A stretch of 5,815 nt of DNA from an uncultured Lachnospiraceae bacterium (lineage in GTDB: Bacteria > Bacillota > Clostridia > Lachnospirales > Lachnospiraceae), in the NCBI GenBank assembly GCA_947003375.1, contig CAMQOJ010000290.1, positions 1-5,815 on the forward strand, in the 5' to 3' direction. Shown here piece by piece: positions 1 to 5,628 of the stretch. Position numbers and translations under genes: made by a program. Every line of letters begins with the position of its first letter. Within the stretch, counting starts at the first letter, position 1. The notes under the pieces were generated by a model. That model saw only the letters and a program-made list of their open reading frames with translations, did no database searches and was not told where the DNA came from.

Positions 1-45
1 ACATTCAATAGTCTAACCCGGAATCCGGGGCTTATACATGATAAG

Positions 46-97
46 GGAAATTTTTGAAAATATTTTTATTGTCTAAAAAGACAATCTGTTATATACT
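46..97 (+). promoter_or_regulatory. Predicted sigma-A promoter with UP-like A/T tract
   Basis: A -35-like TTGTCT (69-74, 4 of 6 matches to TTGACA) and a -10-like TATACT (92-97, 5 of 6 matches to TATAAT) are separated by exactly 17 nt. The stretch at 48-70 is almost pure A/T with phased A and T runs, as expected of an UP element just upstream of the -35. Transcription would begin near 104, giving a leader of about 75 nt before the SEC-C gene. It is the best promoter I see in the window and could serve the whole + strand gene series. The weak -35 suggests control by a regulator. This is a pattern match only. Confidence 0.5.
68..85. promoter_or_regulatory. Palindromic operator-like site overlapping the -35
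   Basis: ATTGTCT (68-74) and AGACAAT (79-85) are perfect 7-base inverted arms around a 4-base AAAA centre. The left arm contains the predicted -35 hexamer and the right arm lies in the spacer, so a dimeric repressor bound here would block RNA polymerase. The symmetry and position suggest an operator. I cannot assign a regulator: the spacing does not fit the Rex consensus, and the TTGTC/GACAA halves only loosely resemble GntR-type sites. Chance symmetry in A/T-rich DNA is possible. Confidence 0.35.
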
Positions 98-106
98 GAT
101 ACGTGT

Positions 107-155
107 GGCGTACCTTTCGGCACGCCCGGTAAAAAATACAGCCGGCCATTACCGG
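107..155 (+). other. Leader RNA hairpins ahead of the SEC-C gene
   Basis: Two stem-loops can form in the untranslated leader: GGCGT (107-111) with ACGCC (122-126), and CCGGTAA (126-132) with TTACCGG (149-155), the latter enclosing a 16-nt loop that contains the self-complementary GCCGGC (141-146). They share one base (126), so they can nearly stack. The second ends 10 nt before the ribosome binding site core. No known riboswitch fold is recognisable, and the leader is too short for most. The hairpins may stabilise the mRNA or be incidental. Confidence 0.3.
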
Positions 156-165
156 TGGGATTGAA

Positions 166-173
166 AAGGGTGG
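166..173 (+). promoter_or_regulatory. Ribosome binding site of the SEC-C gene
   Basis: AAGGGTGG lies with its AAGGG core ending 8 nt before the ATG at 179. This fixes the start there rather than at the in-frame GTG at 155, which has no purine-rich sequence at the proper distance. Confidence 0.7.
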
Positions 174-178
174 TAGAT

Positions 179-682
179 ATGGCATTATTGGAAAAATGGA
201 GAGAAGAGGCATATAACGAGTCGGCGGGACAGGACAAGCTCCAGAAGCTCTGGGCCGCATATTTCCAGGAGGAGAAGGAAATCTATGCCCAGCTTCTGAA
301 GAATCCGGAGGAAGTGGTGCAGGGCACCGTGCGGGAGCTGGCGGATAAATATCAGGTGTCCATCAAGACCATGACAGGCTTCCTGGACGGCATAAACGAC
401 AGCTTAAAAGAGCCTAACCCCATCGAGGAGATGGAGGAGGACACCGTGGTGAACTTAGGGTTCGACACGGCGCTGCTCTATAAGAATATGGTGGCTGCGG
501 AGGCCGACTGGCTCTACAACCTGGAGGAGTGGAACGACATCTTCGATGAGGAGACCAGGAAAGCCCTCTATAAGGAGCAGAAATCCTCCACCACAATCGT
601 GAAGGGCGCGAAGGTCTATCCCAACGATCCCTGTCCCTGCGGCAGCGGCAAGAAATACAAAAAGTGCTGCGGCAGAAAATAA
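179..682 (+). CDS. SEC-C zinc-motif protein of unknown function
   Basis: The protein has 167 residues. Its C-terminus is a textbook SEC-C motif, DPCPCGSGKKYKKCCG (residues 150-165), with putative zinc ligands Cys152, Cys154, Cys163 and Cys164. This motif is known from the SecA tail, where it binds zinc and helps contact SecB and ribosomes, and it also occurs on many unrelated small proteins. Residues 1-140 look helical, acidic and rich in Trp, Tyr and Glu, with no signal peptide or membrane segment, so a cytosolic protein is expected. It is far too short for SecA and has no ATPase motifs. The ATG at 179 is chosen over the GTG at 155 because of the ribosome binding site. It is the first gene after the predicted promoter, 33 nt before the DUF308 gene. 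SEC-C identity is certain; the cellular role is unknown. Confidence 0.88.
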   Translation: MALLEKWREEAYNESAGQDKLQKLWAAYFQEEKEIYAQLLKNPEEVVQGTVRELADKYQVSIKTMTGFLDGINDSLKEPNPIEEMEEDTVVNLGFDTALLYKNMVAAEADWLYNLEEWNDIFDEETRKALYKEQKSSTTIVKGAKVYPNDPCPCGSGKKYKKCCGRK

Positions 683-701
683 GCGGGCAAAGTAGGCAAT
701 G

Positions 702-707
702 AGAGGA
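702..707 (+). promoter_or_regulatory. Ribosome binding site of the DUF308 gene
   Basis: AGAGGA ends 8 nt before the ATG at 716. This supports that start over the in-frame TTG at 710, which lies only 2 nt from the motif. Confidence 0.7.
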
Positions 708-715
708 CATTGATC

Positions 716-1327
716 ATGAAGAGACTCTTGAAACAGGTGAAATGGGAGACGCTTCTGTCTTCGAGCCTGTACATCGTGCTGGGCGTGGTTGCGCTGGTGA
801 TTCCGGATACCATGGTGAAGACCATGGGGTATCTGATTGGCATCCTGCTGATCGTGGCGGGGGCAGTGTCCATGATATGCTATCTGCTGCGGGAGGCCAG
901 CCAGAATTATTACAGGAACGACTTCGGATACGGGTTAGTGGGCATAGCGGTGGGCATCCTCTTCCTCTACAAGGTGGAGTGGATCATCTCTTTGGTGCCG
1001 GTGATTCTGGGCATTTTGGTGGTGGCCAGCGGGTGCCGCAAGCTCCAGGACGTGATAGATATGAAGCGCCTGGGCTATGGCAACTGGGTGGCCGTGTTGA
1101 TTCTGGCCGCAGTCAATGTAGTGCTGGGAGTGGCCCTCATCGCGAACTCTCTGGACGCGGCGCTGCTCTTCCTCCAGCTGGTGGGGGCAGGGCTGATATT
1201 CAGCGGCGTCACGGATATCGCCACCTGCTTTTACCTGGCGAAGAAGGCGAAAGGGTATTTTGACGACCTGAGCGCTGTGGACAGCACCTTCGCGGAGGTG
1301 CTGGACGAGGACGGGCAGAAAGACTGA
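716..1327 (+). CDS. DUF308/HdeD-like six-helix membrane protein
   Basis: The protein has 203 residues. Six hydrophobic segments are visible at roughly residues 12-29, 34-57, 70-85, 89-107, 123-143 and 148-174. They fall in pairs rich in Gly, Ile, Val and Leu with short polar turns (for example RKLQD at 108-112), followed by a charged cytoplasmic-looking tail (176-203, many Asp, Glu and Lys). Length, paired-helix repeats and motifs such as LGVVALVIPD (22-31) match the DUF308 family, which includes HdeD, an E. coli membrane protein linked to acid resistance. Function in Clostridia is not established, and acid resistance should not be assumed. There is no cleavable signal peptide. It follows the SEC-C gene by 33 nt and precedes the CBS gene by 74 nt. 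The family call is good, the role unknown. Confidence 0.82.
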   Translation: MKRLLKQVKWETLLSSSLYIVLGVVALVIPDTMVKTMGYLIGILLIVAGAVSMICYLLREASQNYYRNDFGYGLVGIAVGILFLYKVEWIISLVPVILGILVVASGCRKLQDVIDMKRLGYGNWVAVLILAAVNVVLGVALIANSLDAALLFLQLVGAGLIFSGVTDIATCFYLAKKAKGYFDDLSAVDSTFAEVLDEDGQKD

Positions 1328-1389
1328 GAGGCCGAGAGCCCGGGACGGTGTAAGGGTGCGGCCCTGACTGTATGGAAGACGGACGGTGA

Positions 1390-1395
1390 AGGAGC
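1390..1395 (+). promoter_or_regulatory. Ribosome binding site of the CBS protein gene
   Basis: AGGAGC has its GGAG core (1391-1394) 7 nt before the ATG at 1402. It confirms that start; an overlapping frame that opens at 1386 begins upstream of the motif and is not a gene. Confidence 0.65.
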
Positions 1396-1401
1396 AGGAC
1401 A

Positions 1402-1818
1402 ATGAATATAGCATCATTTTTACTGCCCAAGGCAGAGGTGGCCTATCTGCGGGACGACATGACGCTGCGGCAGGGCCTGGAGAAGCTGCGCCGCAGCGGC
1501 TTTTCCGCCATACCTGTCATCGATGCGGAGGACAGGTATGTGGGCGTGGTGGGCGTGGCGGACTTCCTCTGGAACATACTGGCGTACAACCAGAGCTTTG
1601 AGAACATCACGCTGAAGAATCTGGAGCAGGCTACCGTGCGGGATTTCCTGCAGAGCGGCAAGGTGAAGCCGGCCTGCATCGACACGACTATGGAGAATCT
1701 TTTGGAGCGGGCCAAGAACCAGAATTTCGTGCCAGTGGTTGACGACAGGAACGTATTCATCGGAATCGTCACCCGCAGCGACGTAATCAAATATTTTGTG
1801 GACAGGGCAAAGCTTTGA
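1402..1818 (+). CDS. Two-CBS-domain protein, CbpB/DarB-like nucleotide sensor
   Basis: The 138 residues are almost entirely two CBS domains (a Bateman module) with no attached enzyme or channel. CBS1 spans about residues 3-57, with core GFSAIPVID (33-41) and GVADFL (51-56). CBS2 spans about 79-132, with NFVPVVDD (108-115) and GIVTRSDVIK (121-130). The second carries the (S/T)xxD pattern (Thr124, Asp127) that usually contacts the ribose of adenosine nucleotides. Size and layout match CbpB of Listeria and DarB (YkuL) of Bacillus, c-di-AMP receptors that in the apo form bind Rel and stimulate (p)ppGpp synthesis. From memory, the residues equivalent to DarB Ala25, Ala47 and Arg131 are kept (Ala14, Ala36, Arg125), while Lys23 and Arg132 become Glu12 and Ser126. 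The ligand could therefore be c-di-AMP, AMP or ATP. It lies 76 nt before apt and about 720 nt before relA. The domain call is firm; the sensor role is inferred. Confidence 0.85.
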   Translation: MNIASFLLPKAEVAYLRDDMTLRQGLEKLRRSGFSAIPVIDAEDRYVGVVGVADFLWNILAYNQSFENITLKNLEQATVRDFLQSGKVKPACIDTTMENLLERAKNQNFVPVVDDRNVFIGIVTRSDVIKYFVDRAKL

Positions 1819-1894
1819 GACGGGAGAGGGGTATGCCAGGCGAGTCCGGCTTTGTGAAGATACAAAAAGATATATAGAAGAGAGGTAGGGCGAA

Positions 1895-2419
1895 ATGAAG
1901 AAACTGGAGGAATATGTAGTAAGCATACCGGATTTCCCCGAGGAGGGAATCATCTTCCGCGACGTGACCAGCGTCCTTCAGGATGCGGAGGGCCTGCAGC
2001 TGGCGGTGAACACCATGCAGGAGCTGGTAAAGGACTTGGAATACGATGTGGTGGCAGGGCCTGAGTCCAGAGGATTTATATTTGGAACCCCCATTGCCTA
2101 TAATAATAAAAAGCCTTTTGTGCTGATCCGCAAGGCTGGGAAGCTTCCCAGGGAGACGGTTTCCATCTCCTATGACTTGGAATACGGCCAGGCTACCATC
2201 GAGATGCATAAGGACAGCATCAAAGCAGGACAGAAGGTGTTGATTGTGGACGATCTGATTGCCACGGGAGGCACCACCGAGGCTATGATCAAGCTGGTGG
2301 AAAGCCTTGGAGGCCAGGTGGTGGGCGTGGTGGTCCTGATGGAGCTGGCGGGACTGAGGGGCCGTGAGAAGATTGCCGGCTACCGCCTGGATTCGGCCAT
2401 CTGCTATCCCGGTAAATAA
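1895..2419 (+). CDS. apt: Adenine phosphoribosyltransferase
   Basis: This cytosolic purine-salvage enzyme converts adenine and PRPP to AMP and pyrophosphate. The 174-residue length is typical of short bacterial Apt proteins. Visible landmarks are the N-terminal IPDFPEEGIIFRDVT (11-25), the AGPESRGFIFG segment (54-64) that forms part of the base and pyrophosphate site, the flexible-loop region RKAGKLPRETVS (79-90), and the PRPP-binding motif VLIVDDLIATGGTT (115-128) with its paired Asp119-Asp120. No key residue appears missing. The ATG at 1895 is preceded by AGAGGTAGGG (1881-1890), a good ribosome binding site. It sits between the CBS protein gene and relA; apt directly before relA is a widely conserved Firmicutes arrangement. 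AMP made here could also be a ligand for the neighbouring CBS protein, though that is speculation. Confidence 0.97.
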   Translation: MKKLEEYVVSIPDFPEEGIIFRDVTSVLQDAEGLQLAVNTMQELVKDLEYDVVAGPESRGFIFGTPIAYNNKKPFVLIRKAGKLPRETVSISYDLEYGQATIEMHKDSIKAGQKVLIVDDLIATGGTTEAMIKLVESLGGQVVGVVVLMELAGLRGREKIAGYRLDSAICYPGK

Positions 2420-2535
2420 GCGTGAATGGAATGAAGGTTTTCTAAGTCCTTTTCTTCCGAGAATCGGGGATGCGGGGCAGACACCGGACTGTGGTATGGT
2501 ATGGGGCAGAGACATGGCAGAAAGCGTAGGTATCT

Positions 2536-4836
2536 ATGGCAGAAGAAAAATTCGAGGAAATTTTTGATGACGGAAAAATGAGCGAGCACCAGGAATTCGT
2601 GGATCCTGAGGGACTGTATCAGGAGCTTATTCAGCGCATTCAAAAATATCATCCCAGCGATGACATTTCTTTGATTCAAAAAGCTTACAACACTGCGGCG
2701 GAGGCACATAAGAACCAGTTGCGCAAGTCTGGGGAACCCTATATCATCCATCCTTTGAACGTAGCCATCATCCTGGCGGAGCTGGAGCTGGACAAGGAGA
2801 CCATCGTGGCAGGTATCCTCCATGACGTGGTGGAGGACACCATCATGACGGAGGAGGATTTGAAGCGGGAGTTCGGGGACGATGTGGCGCTTCTGGTGGA
2901 CGGTGTCACGAAGCTGGAGAAGATTCCCCTGTCTGCCGGAGTCGACCAGCCGGACGATAAGCTGGAGATGCAGGCGGAGAACCTGCGGAAGATGTTCCTT
3001 GCCATGGCAAAGGATATCCGCGTCATCCTAATCAAACTGGCCGACCGTCTCCACAACATGCGTACCCTGCAGTACAAGAAGCCGGAGAGCAGGCAGCGCA
3101 TCGCCAAGGAGACCCTGGAAATCTACAGCCCCATTGCCCAGCGGCTGGGCATCAGCAAGCTGAAGATCGAGCTGGACGATTTGTCTTTAAAGTATCTGGA
3201 GCCGGAGGTCTACTACGACCTTGTAGACAAGATTTCCGAGCGCAAGAGCGTGCGGGAGAAGTATATCCAGAGCATTGTGGACGAGGTCAGCGAGCATATC
3301 AGCAATGCCGGCATCAAGGCGAAGATTGACGGCAGGGTGAAGCATTTCTTCAGCATCTATAAGAAAATGAAGAACCAGAACAAGACCCTGGATCAGATAT
3401 ACGATCTCTTCGCGGTGCGCATCATCGTGGACAGCGTACGGGACTGTTACGCTGCCTTGGGCGTCATCCATGAGATGTATAAGCCCATCCCTGGGCGATT
3501 CAAGGACTATATCGCCATGCCAAAGGCCAATATGTACCAGTCCCTGCACACCACCCTGATTGGCAGTTCCGGTCAGCCTTTTGAAATCCAGATTCGTACC
3601 TTTGAGATGCACAAGGCGGCGGAGTACGGCATTGCAGCCCACTGGAAGTACAAAGAGGCATCGGACGGCAAGAAAGTGGCCACCCAGGAGGAGGAGAAGC
3701 TGGTGTGGCTGCGCCAGATTCTGGAGTGGCAGCGGGACATGTCGGATAACCGGGAGTTCATGAAGCTTCTGAAGAACGATTTAGATCTGTTCTCCGACAA
3801 TGTGTATTGCTTCACGCCTACCGGTGAGGTGAAGAACCTGCCGGCGGGATCCACCCCCATCGACTTCGCCTACAGCATCCATTCCGCGGTGGGCAACCGG
3901 ATGGTGGGGGCCAGGGTCAACGACAAGCTGGTGACCATAGACTACGAGATCAACAACGGCGACCGGATAGAGATCATCACTTCCCAGAACTCCAAGGGCC
4001 CCAGCAGAGACTGGCTGAACGTGGTGAAGAGCACCCAGGCCAAGAACAAAATCAATCAATGGTTCAAGAATGAACTAAAAGAAGACAATGTCATCAAGGG
4101 AAAGGATTTGCTGTCCAGCTATTGCAAGGCCAGGAGCGTGATGCTTTCTGATTTACTGAAAGCCGATTATATGAATGCGGTCATGCGTAAATACGGGTTC
4201 CGGGACTGGGATTCCGTGCTGGCCGCCATCGGCCATGGCGCCCTGAAGGAGGGCCAGGTGGTCAACAAGATGCAGGATTTCTATGACAGGGACCACAAGA
4301 AGGAGCTCACCAACGAGGAGGTCCTGGCCAGTTTTGCGGAGAGCGGAAACCTGGCCGCCAGGCCGGCTACAATCAAGGCCAAGAGCGGCATCGTGGTGCG
4401 TGGCATCGCGGATCTGTCCGTGCGCTTCTCCAAATGCTGTTCCCCGGTGCCGGGGGATGAGATCGTGGGCTTCGTCACCAGGGGGCGGGGCATCTCCATC
4501 CACCGCACGGACTGTGTGAACATGATGAACCTGCCGGAGATGGAGCGGGCTCGGATCATCGACGCGGAGTGGCAGGCCCCGGAGGACGCCACGGAGAAAT
4601 ATGTGGCGGAGATCGATATCTACGCCAACAACCGCAACGGGCTCCTGGCGGACATCACCAAGGCCCTGACGGAGAAGAACATCAGCATCCTCTCCCTGAA
4701 TACCAGAATCAGCAGGCAGGGGCTGGCGACCATGCAGGTGTCCTTTGAGGTGGAGAGCAAGGAAGAGCTGAACCGGGTCATCGACAAGATTCGGGGGATT
4801 GAGAGCGTGGTGGACATCGAGCGGGCCACCGGTTAA
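2536..4836 (+). CDS. relA: Bifunctional (p)ppGpp synthetase/hydrolase Rel
   Basis: This is the long Rel/SpoT enzyme of the stringent response: it transfers pyrophosphate from ATP to GDP or GTP and also hydrolyses (p)ppGpp. Its 766 residues give the full domain order. The HD hydrolase domain (about 50-200) has its metal site HDVVED at 96-101, so hydrolysis should be active. The synthetase domain (about 240-370) has RFKD (321-324), the RxKD form typical of bifunctional enzymes, YQSLHTT (334-340) and EIQIRT (350-355, catalytic Glu350). A TGS domain (423-482), a helical region, a zinc-finger/RIS domain (Cys634, Cys635, His656, Cys660) and a C-terminal ACT domain (690-766) follow. The start at 2536 has only a weak site (TAGG, 5 nt away); the ATG at 2578 has none. 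Compared with Bacillus Rel the N-terminus carries about 19 extra, mostly acidic residues. Regulation is expected through ribosome and tRNA contacts of the C-terminal half. Confidence 0.97.
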   Translation: MAEEKFEEIFDDGKMSEHQEFVDPEGLYQELIQRIQKYHPSDDISLIQKAYNTAAEAHKNQLRKSGEPYIIHPLNVAIILAELELDKETIVAGILHDVVEDTIMTEEDLKREFGDDVALLVDGVTKLEKIPLSAGVDQPDDKLEMQAENLRKMFLAMAKDIRVILIKLADRLHNMRTLQYKKPESRQRIAKETLEIYSPIAQRLGISKLKIELDDLSLKYLEPEVYYDLVDKISERKSVREKYIQSIVDEVSEHISNAGIKAKIDGRVKHFFSIYKKMKNQNKTLDQIYDLFAVRIIVDSVRDCYAALGVIHEMYKPIPGRFKDYIAMPKANMYQSLHTTLIGSSGQPFEIQIRTFEMHKAAEYGIAAHWKYKEASDGKKVATQEEEKLVWLRQILEWQRDMSDNREFMKLLKNDLDLFSDNVYCFTPTGEVKNLPAGSTPIDFAYSIHSAVGNRMVGARVNDKLVTIDYEINNGDRIEIITSQNSKGPSRDWLNVVKSTQAKNKINQWFKNELKEDNVIKGKDLLSSYCKARSVMLSDLLKADYMNAVMRKYGFRDWDSVLAAIGHGALKEGQVVNKMQDFYDRDHKKELTNEEVLASFAESGNLAARPATIKAKSGIVVRGIADLSVRFSKCCSPVPGDEIVGFVTRGRGISIHRTDCVNMMNLPEMERARIIDAEWQAPEDATEKYVAEIDIYANNRNGLLADITKALTEKNISILSLNTRISRQGLATMQVSFEVESKEELNRVIDKIRGIESVVDIERATG

Positions 4837-4906
4837 GCGTGAGAAGAGGTTCGTTTAACGGGCCAGTCTCACGCGGAAGAATGCCTGAAGGGCGGGCATT
4901 CTTCCG
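4837..4906 (+). other. Two abutting hairpins between relA and the hydrolase gene
   Basis: Immediately after the relA stop, GCGTGAGA (4837-4844) pairs with TCTCACGC (4867-4874) around a 22-nt loop. A second, very stable stem follows: CGGAAGAATGCC (4874-4885) with GGCATTCTTCCG (4895-4906), 12 perfect base pairs plus a possible T4886-G4894 wobble. The bases after it (GTCTTGCACC) contain no U-tract, so it is not a standard intrinsic terminator. It could protect the relA mRNA 3' end, be a processing site, cause partial or Rho-dependent termination, or belong to a dispersed repeat family. The pairing is seen directly; the role is unknown. Confidence 0.55.
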
Positions 4907-4950
4907 GTCTTGCACCAGTGTATTAATTGTCTGAGATACCAGAAATATTC

Positions 4951-4958
4951 GGAAGGGG
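4951..4958 (+). promoter_or_regulatory. Ribosome binding site of the hydrolase gene
   Basis: GGAAGGGG ends 7 nt before the ATG at 4966 and sets that start. The in-frame TTG at 4927 would place this motif inside the coding region and has no site of its own. Confidence 0.75.
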
Positions 4959-4965
4959 AAACGTG

Positions 4966-5628
4966 ATGGCTGAGATTAAGATAGGGCGCATGGTGCTGGG
5001 GGTATGCCAGACCAATTGCTATTTTCTGTATCGGGAGGGGGAGCATGACGCGATTGTGGTGGATCCGGCGGACAAGGGGGCGAACATTTATGCTGCTTTG
5101 CAAAAGAACGGATTCCGGGTGGCGGGGATATTGCTGACCCATGGGCATTTCGACCATATCTGGGGGCTGGACGCCCTGCGGGACGCGTCCAACGCGGCTG
5201 CCGAGGCGGAGGGAAGAGAGCCTGTGAAGGCATACGCCTGCGAGGCGGAGCGTGAGCTCCTGAAGAGCCCGCGGATGAACGTATCGGAGCAGGCGGGCAG
5301 GGCCTGTGCGACCTATGCAGACGTGTACGTGAAGGACGGGGAGGAGATTTCCCTGGCGGGCATGACCTGCAAGGCGATTGTCACCCCCGGGCATACGGCG
5401 GGAGGCTGCTGCTATTATTTCGCGGAGGCGGGCATCCTGGTCAGCGGGGATACCCTCTTTGCCGAATCCGTGGGACGGACGGACTTCCCCACGGGCAGCA
5501 TGGGCACGCTGGTGCGTTCGATTAAGGAAAAGCTGTTCGTGCTGCCGGAGGACACGCGGGTCTATTCCGGCCATGGGGAGAGCACTACTATCGGTTATGA
5601 GAAGAAAAACAATCCGTTCTGCGTATAA
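4966..5628 (+). CDS. Metallo-beta-lactamase-fold hydrolase, glyoxalase II-like
   Basis: The protein has 220 residues and is predicted cytosolic. The zinc-site motifs of the family are all present in order: THGHFDH (58-64; His59, His61, Asp63, His64), TPGHTAGG (140-147; His143), SGDTLF (160-165; Asp162) and YSGHGE (200-205; His203). A binuclear metal hydrolase is therefore expected. Length and motifs fit the short YcbL/YqgX-type group, often annotated hydroxyacylglutathione hydrolase. Many Clostridia lack glutathione, so the true substrate may be another thioester or lactone; no true beta-lactamase activity is implied. The N-terminal VCQTNCYFL (13-21) is the usual first strand of this group. 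The ATG at 4966 follows a strong ribosome binding site. It lies 129 nt after relA, a frequent neighbour in Clostridia, with two hairpins between them. Fold and catalytic class are secure; substrate is not. Confidence 0.9.
   Translation: MAEIKIGRMVLGVCQTNCYFLYREGEHDAIVVDPADKGANIYAALQKNGFRVAGILLTHGHFDHIWGLDALRDASNAAAEAEGREPVKAYACEAERELLKSPRMNVSEQAGRACATYADVYVKDGEEISLAGMTCKAIVTPGHTAGGCCYYFAEAGILVSGDTLFAESVGRTDFPTGSMGTLVRSIKEKLFVLPEDTRVYSGHGESTTIGYEKKNNPFCV

Noticed and set aside
1..29. Possible end of an upstream gene (TAA at 14-16) with a CCCGG/CCGGG hairpin at 17-29 as its terminator
   Set aside because: Only four codons would be visible, the stem is 5 bp, and no T-run follows; too little to call.
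810..829. Repeated CCATGG palindromes within the DUF308 gene
   Set aside because: They are explained by coding for the local Thr-Met-Val and Thr-Met-Gly residues; no sign of a regulatory role.
742..1263. Long overlapping + strand frame inside the DUF308 gene
   Set aside because: It lacks hydrophobic or domain pattern, is rich in Gly, Arg and His as expected of a GC-rich shadow frame, and the DUF308 frame is clearly the real one.
1819..1894. TATATA at 1871-1876 as a -10 for a separate apt promoter
   Set aside because: The only upstream -35-like hexamer (TTTGTG, 1851-1856) is 14 nt away, too close for a sigma-A promoter.
3496..3555. Met333 in the Rel synthetase motif where many family members have Gly (NGYQSLHT)
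   Set aside because: Bacillus-type Rel proteins also carry NMYQSLHT, so this is a normal variant and not a lost catalytic residue.
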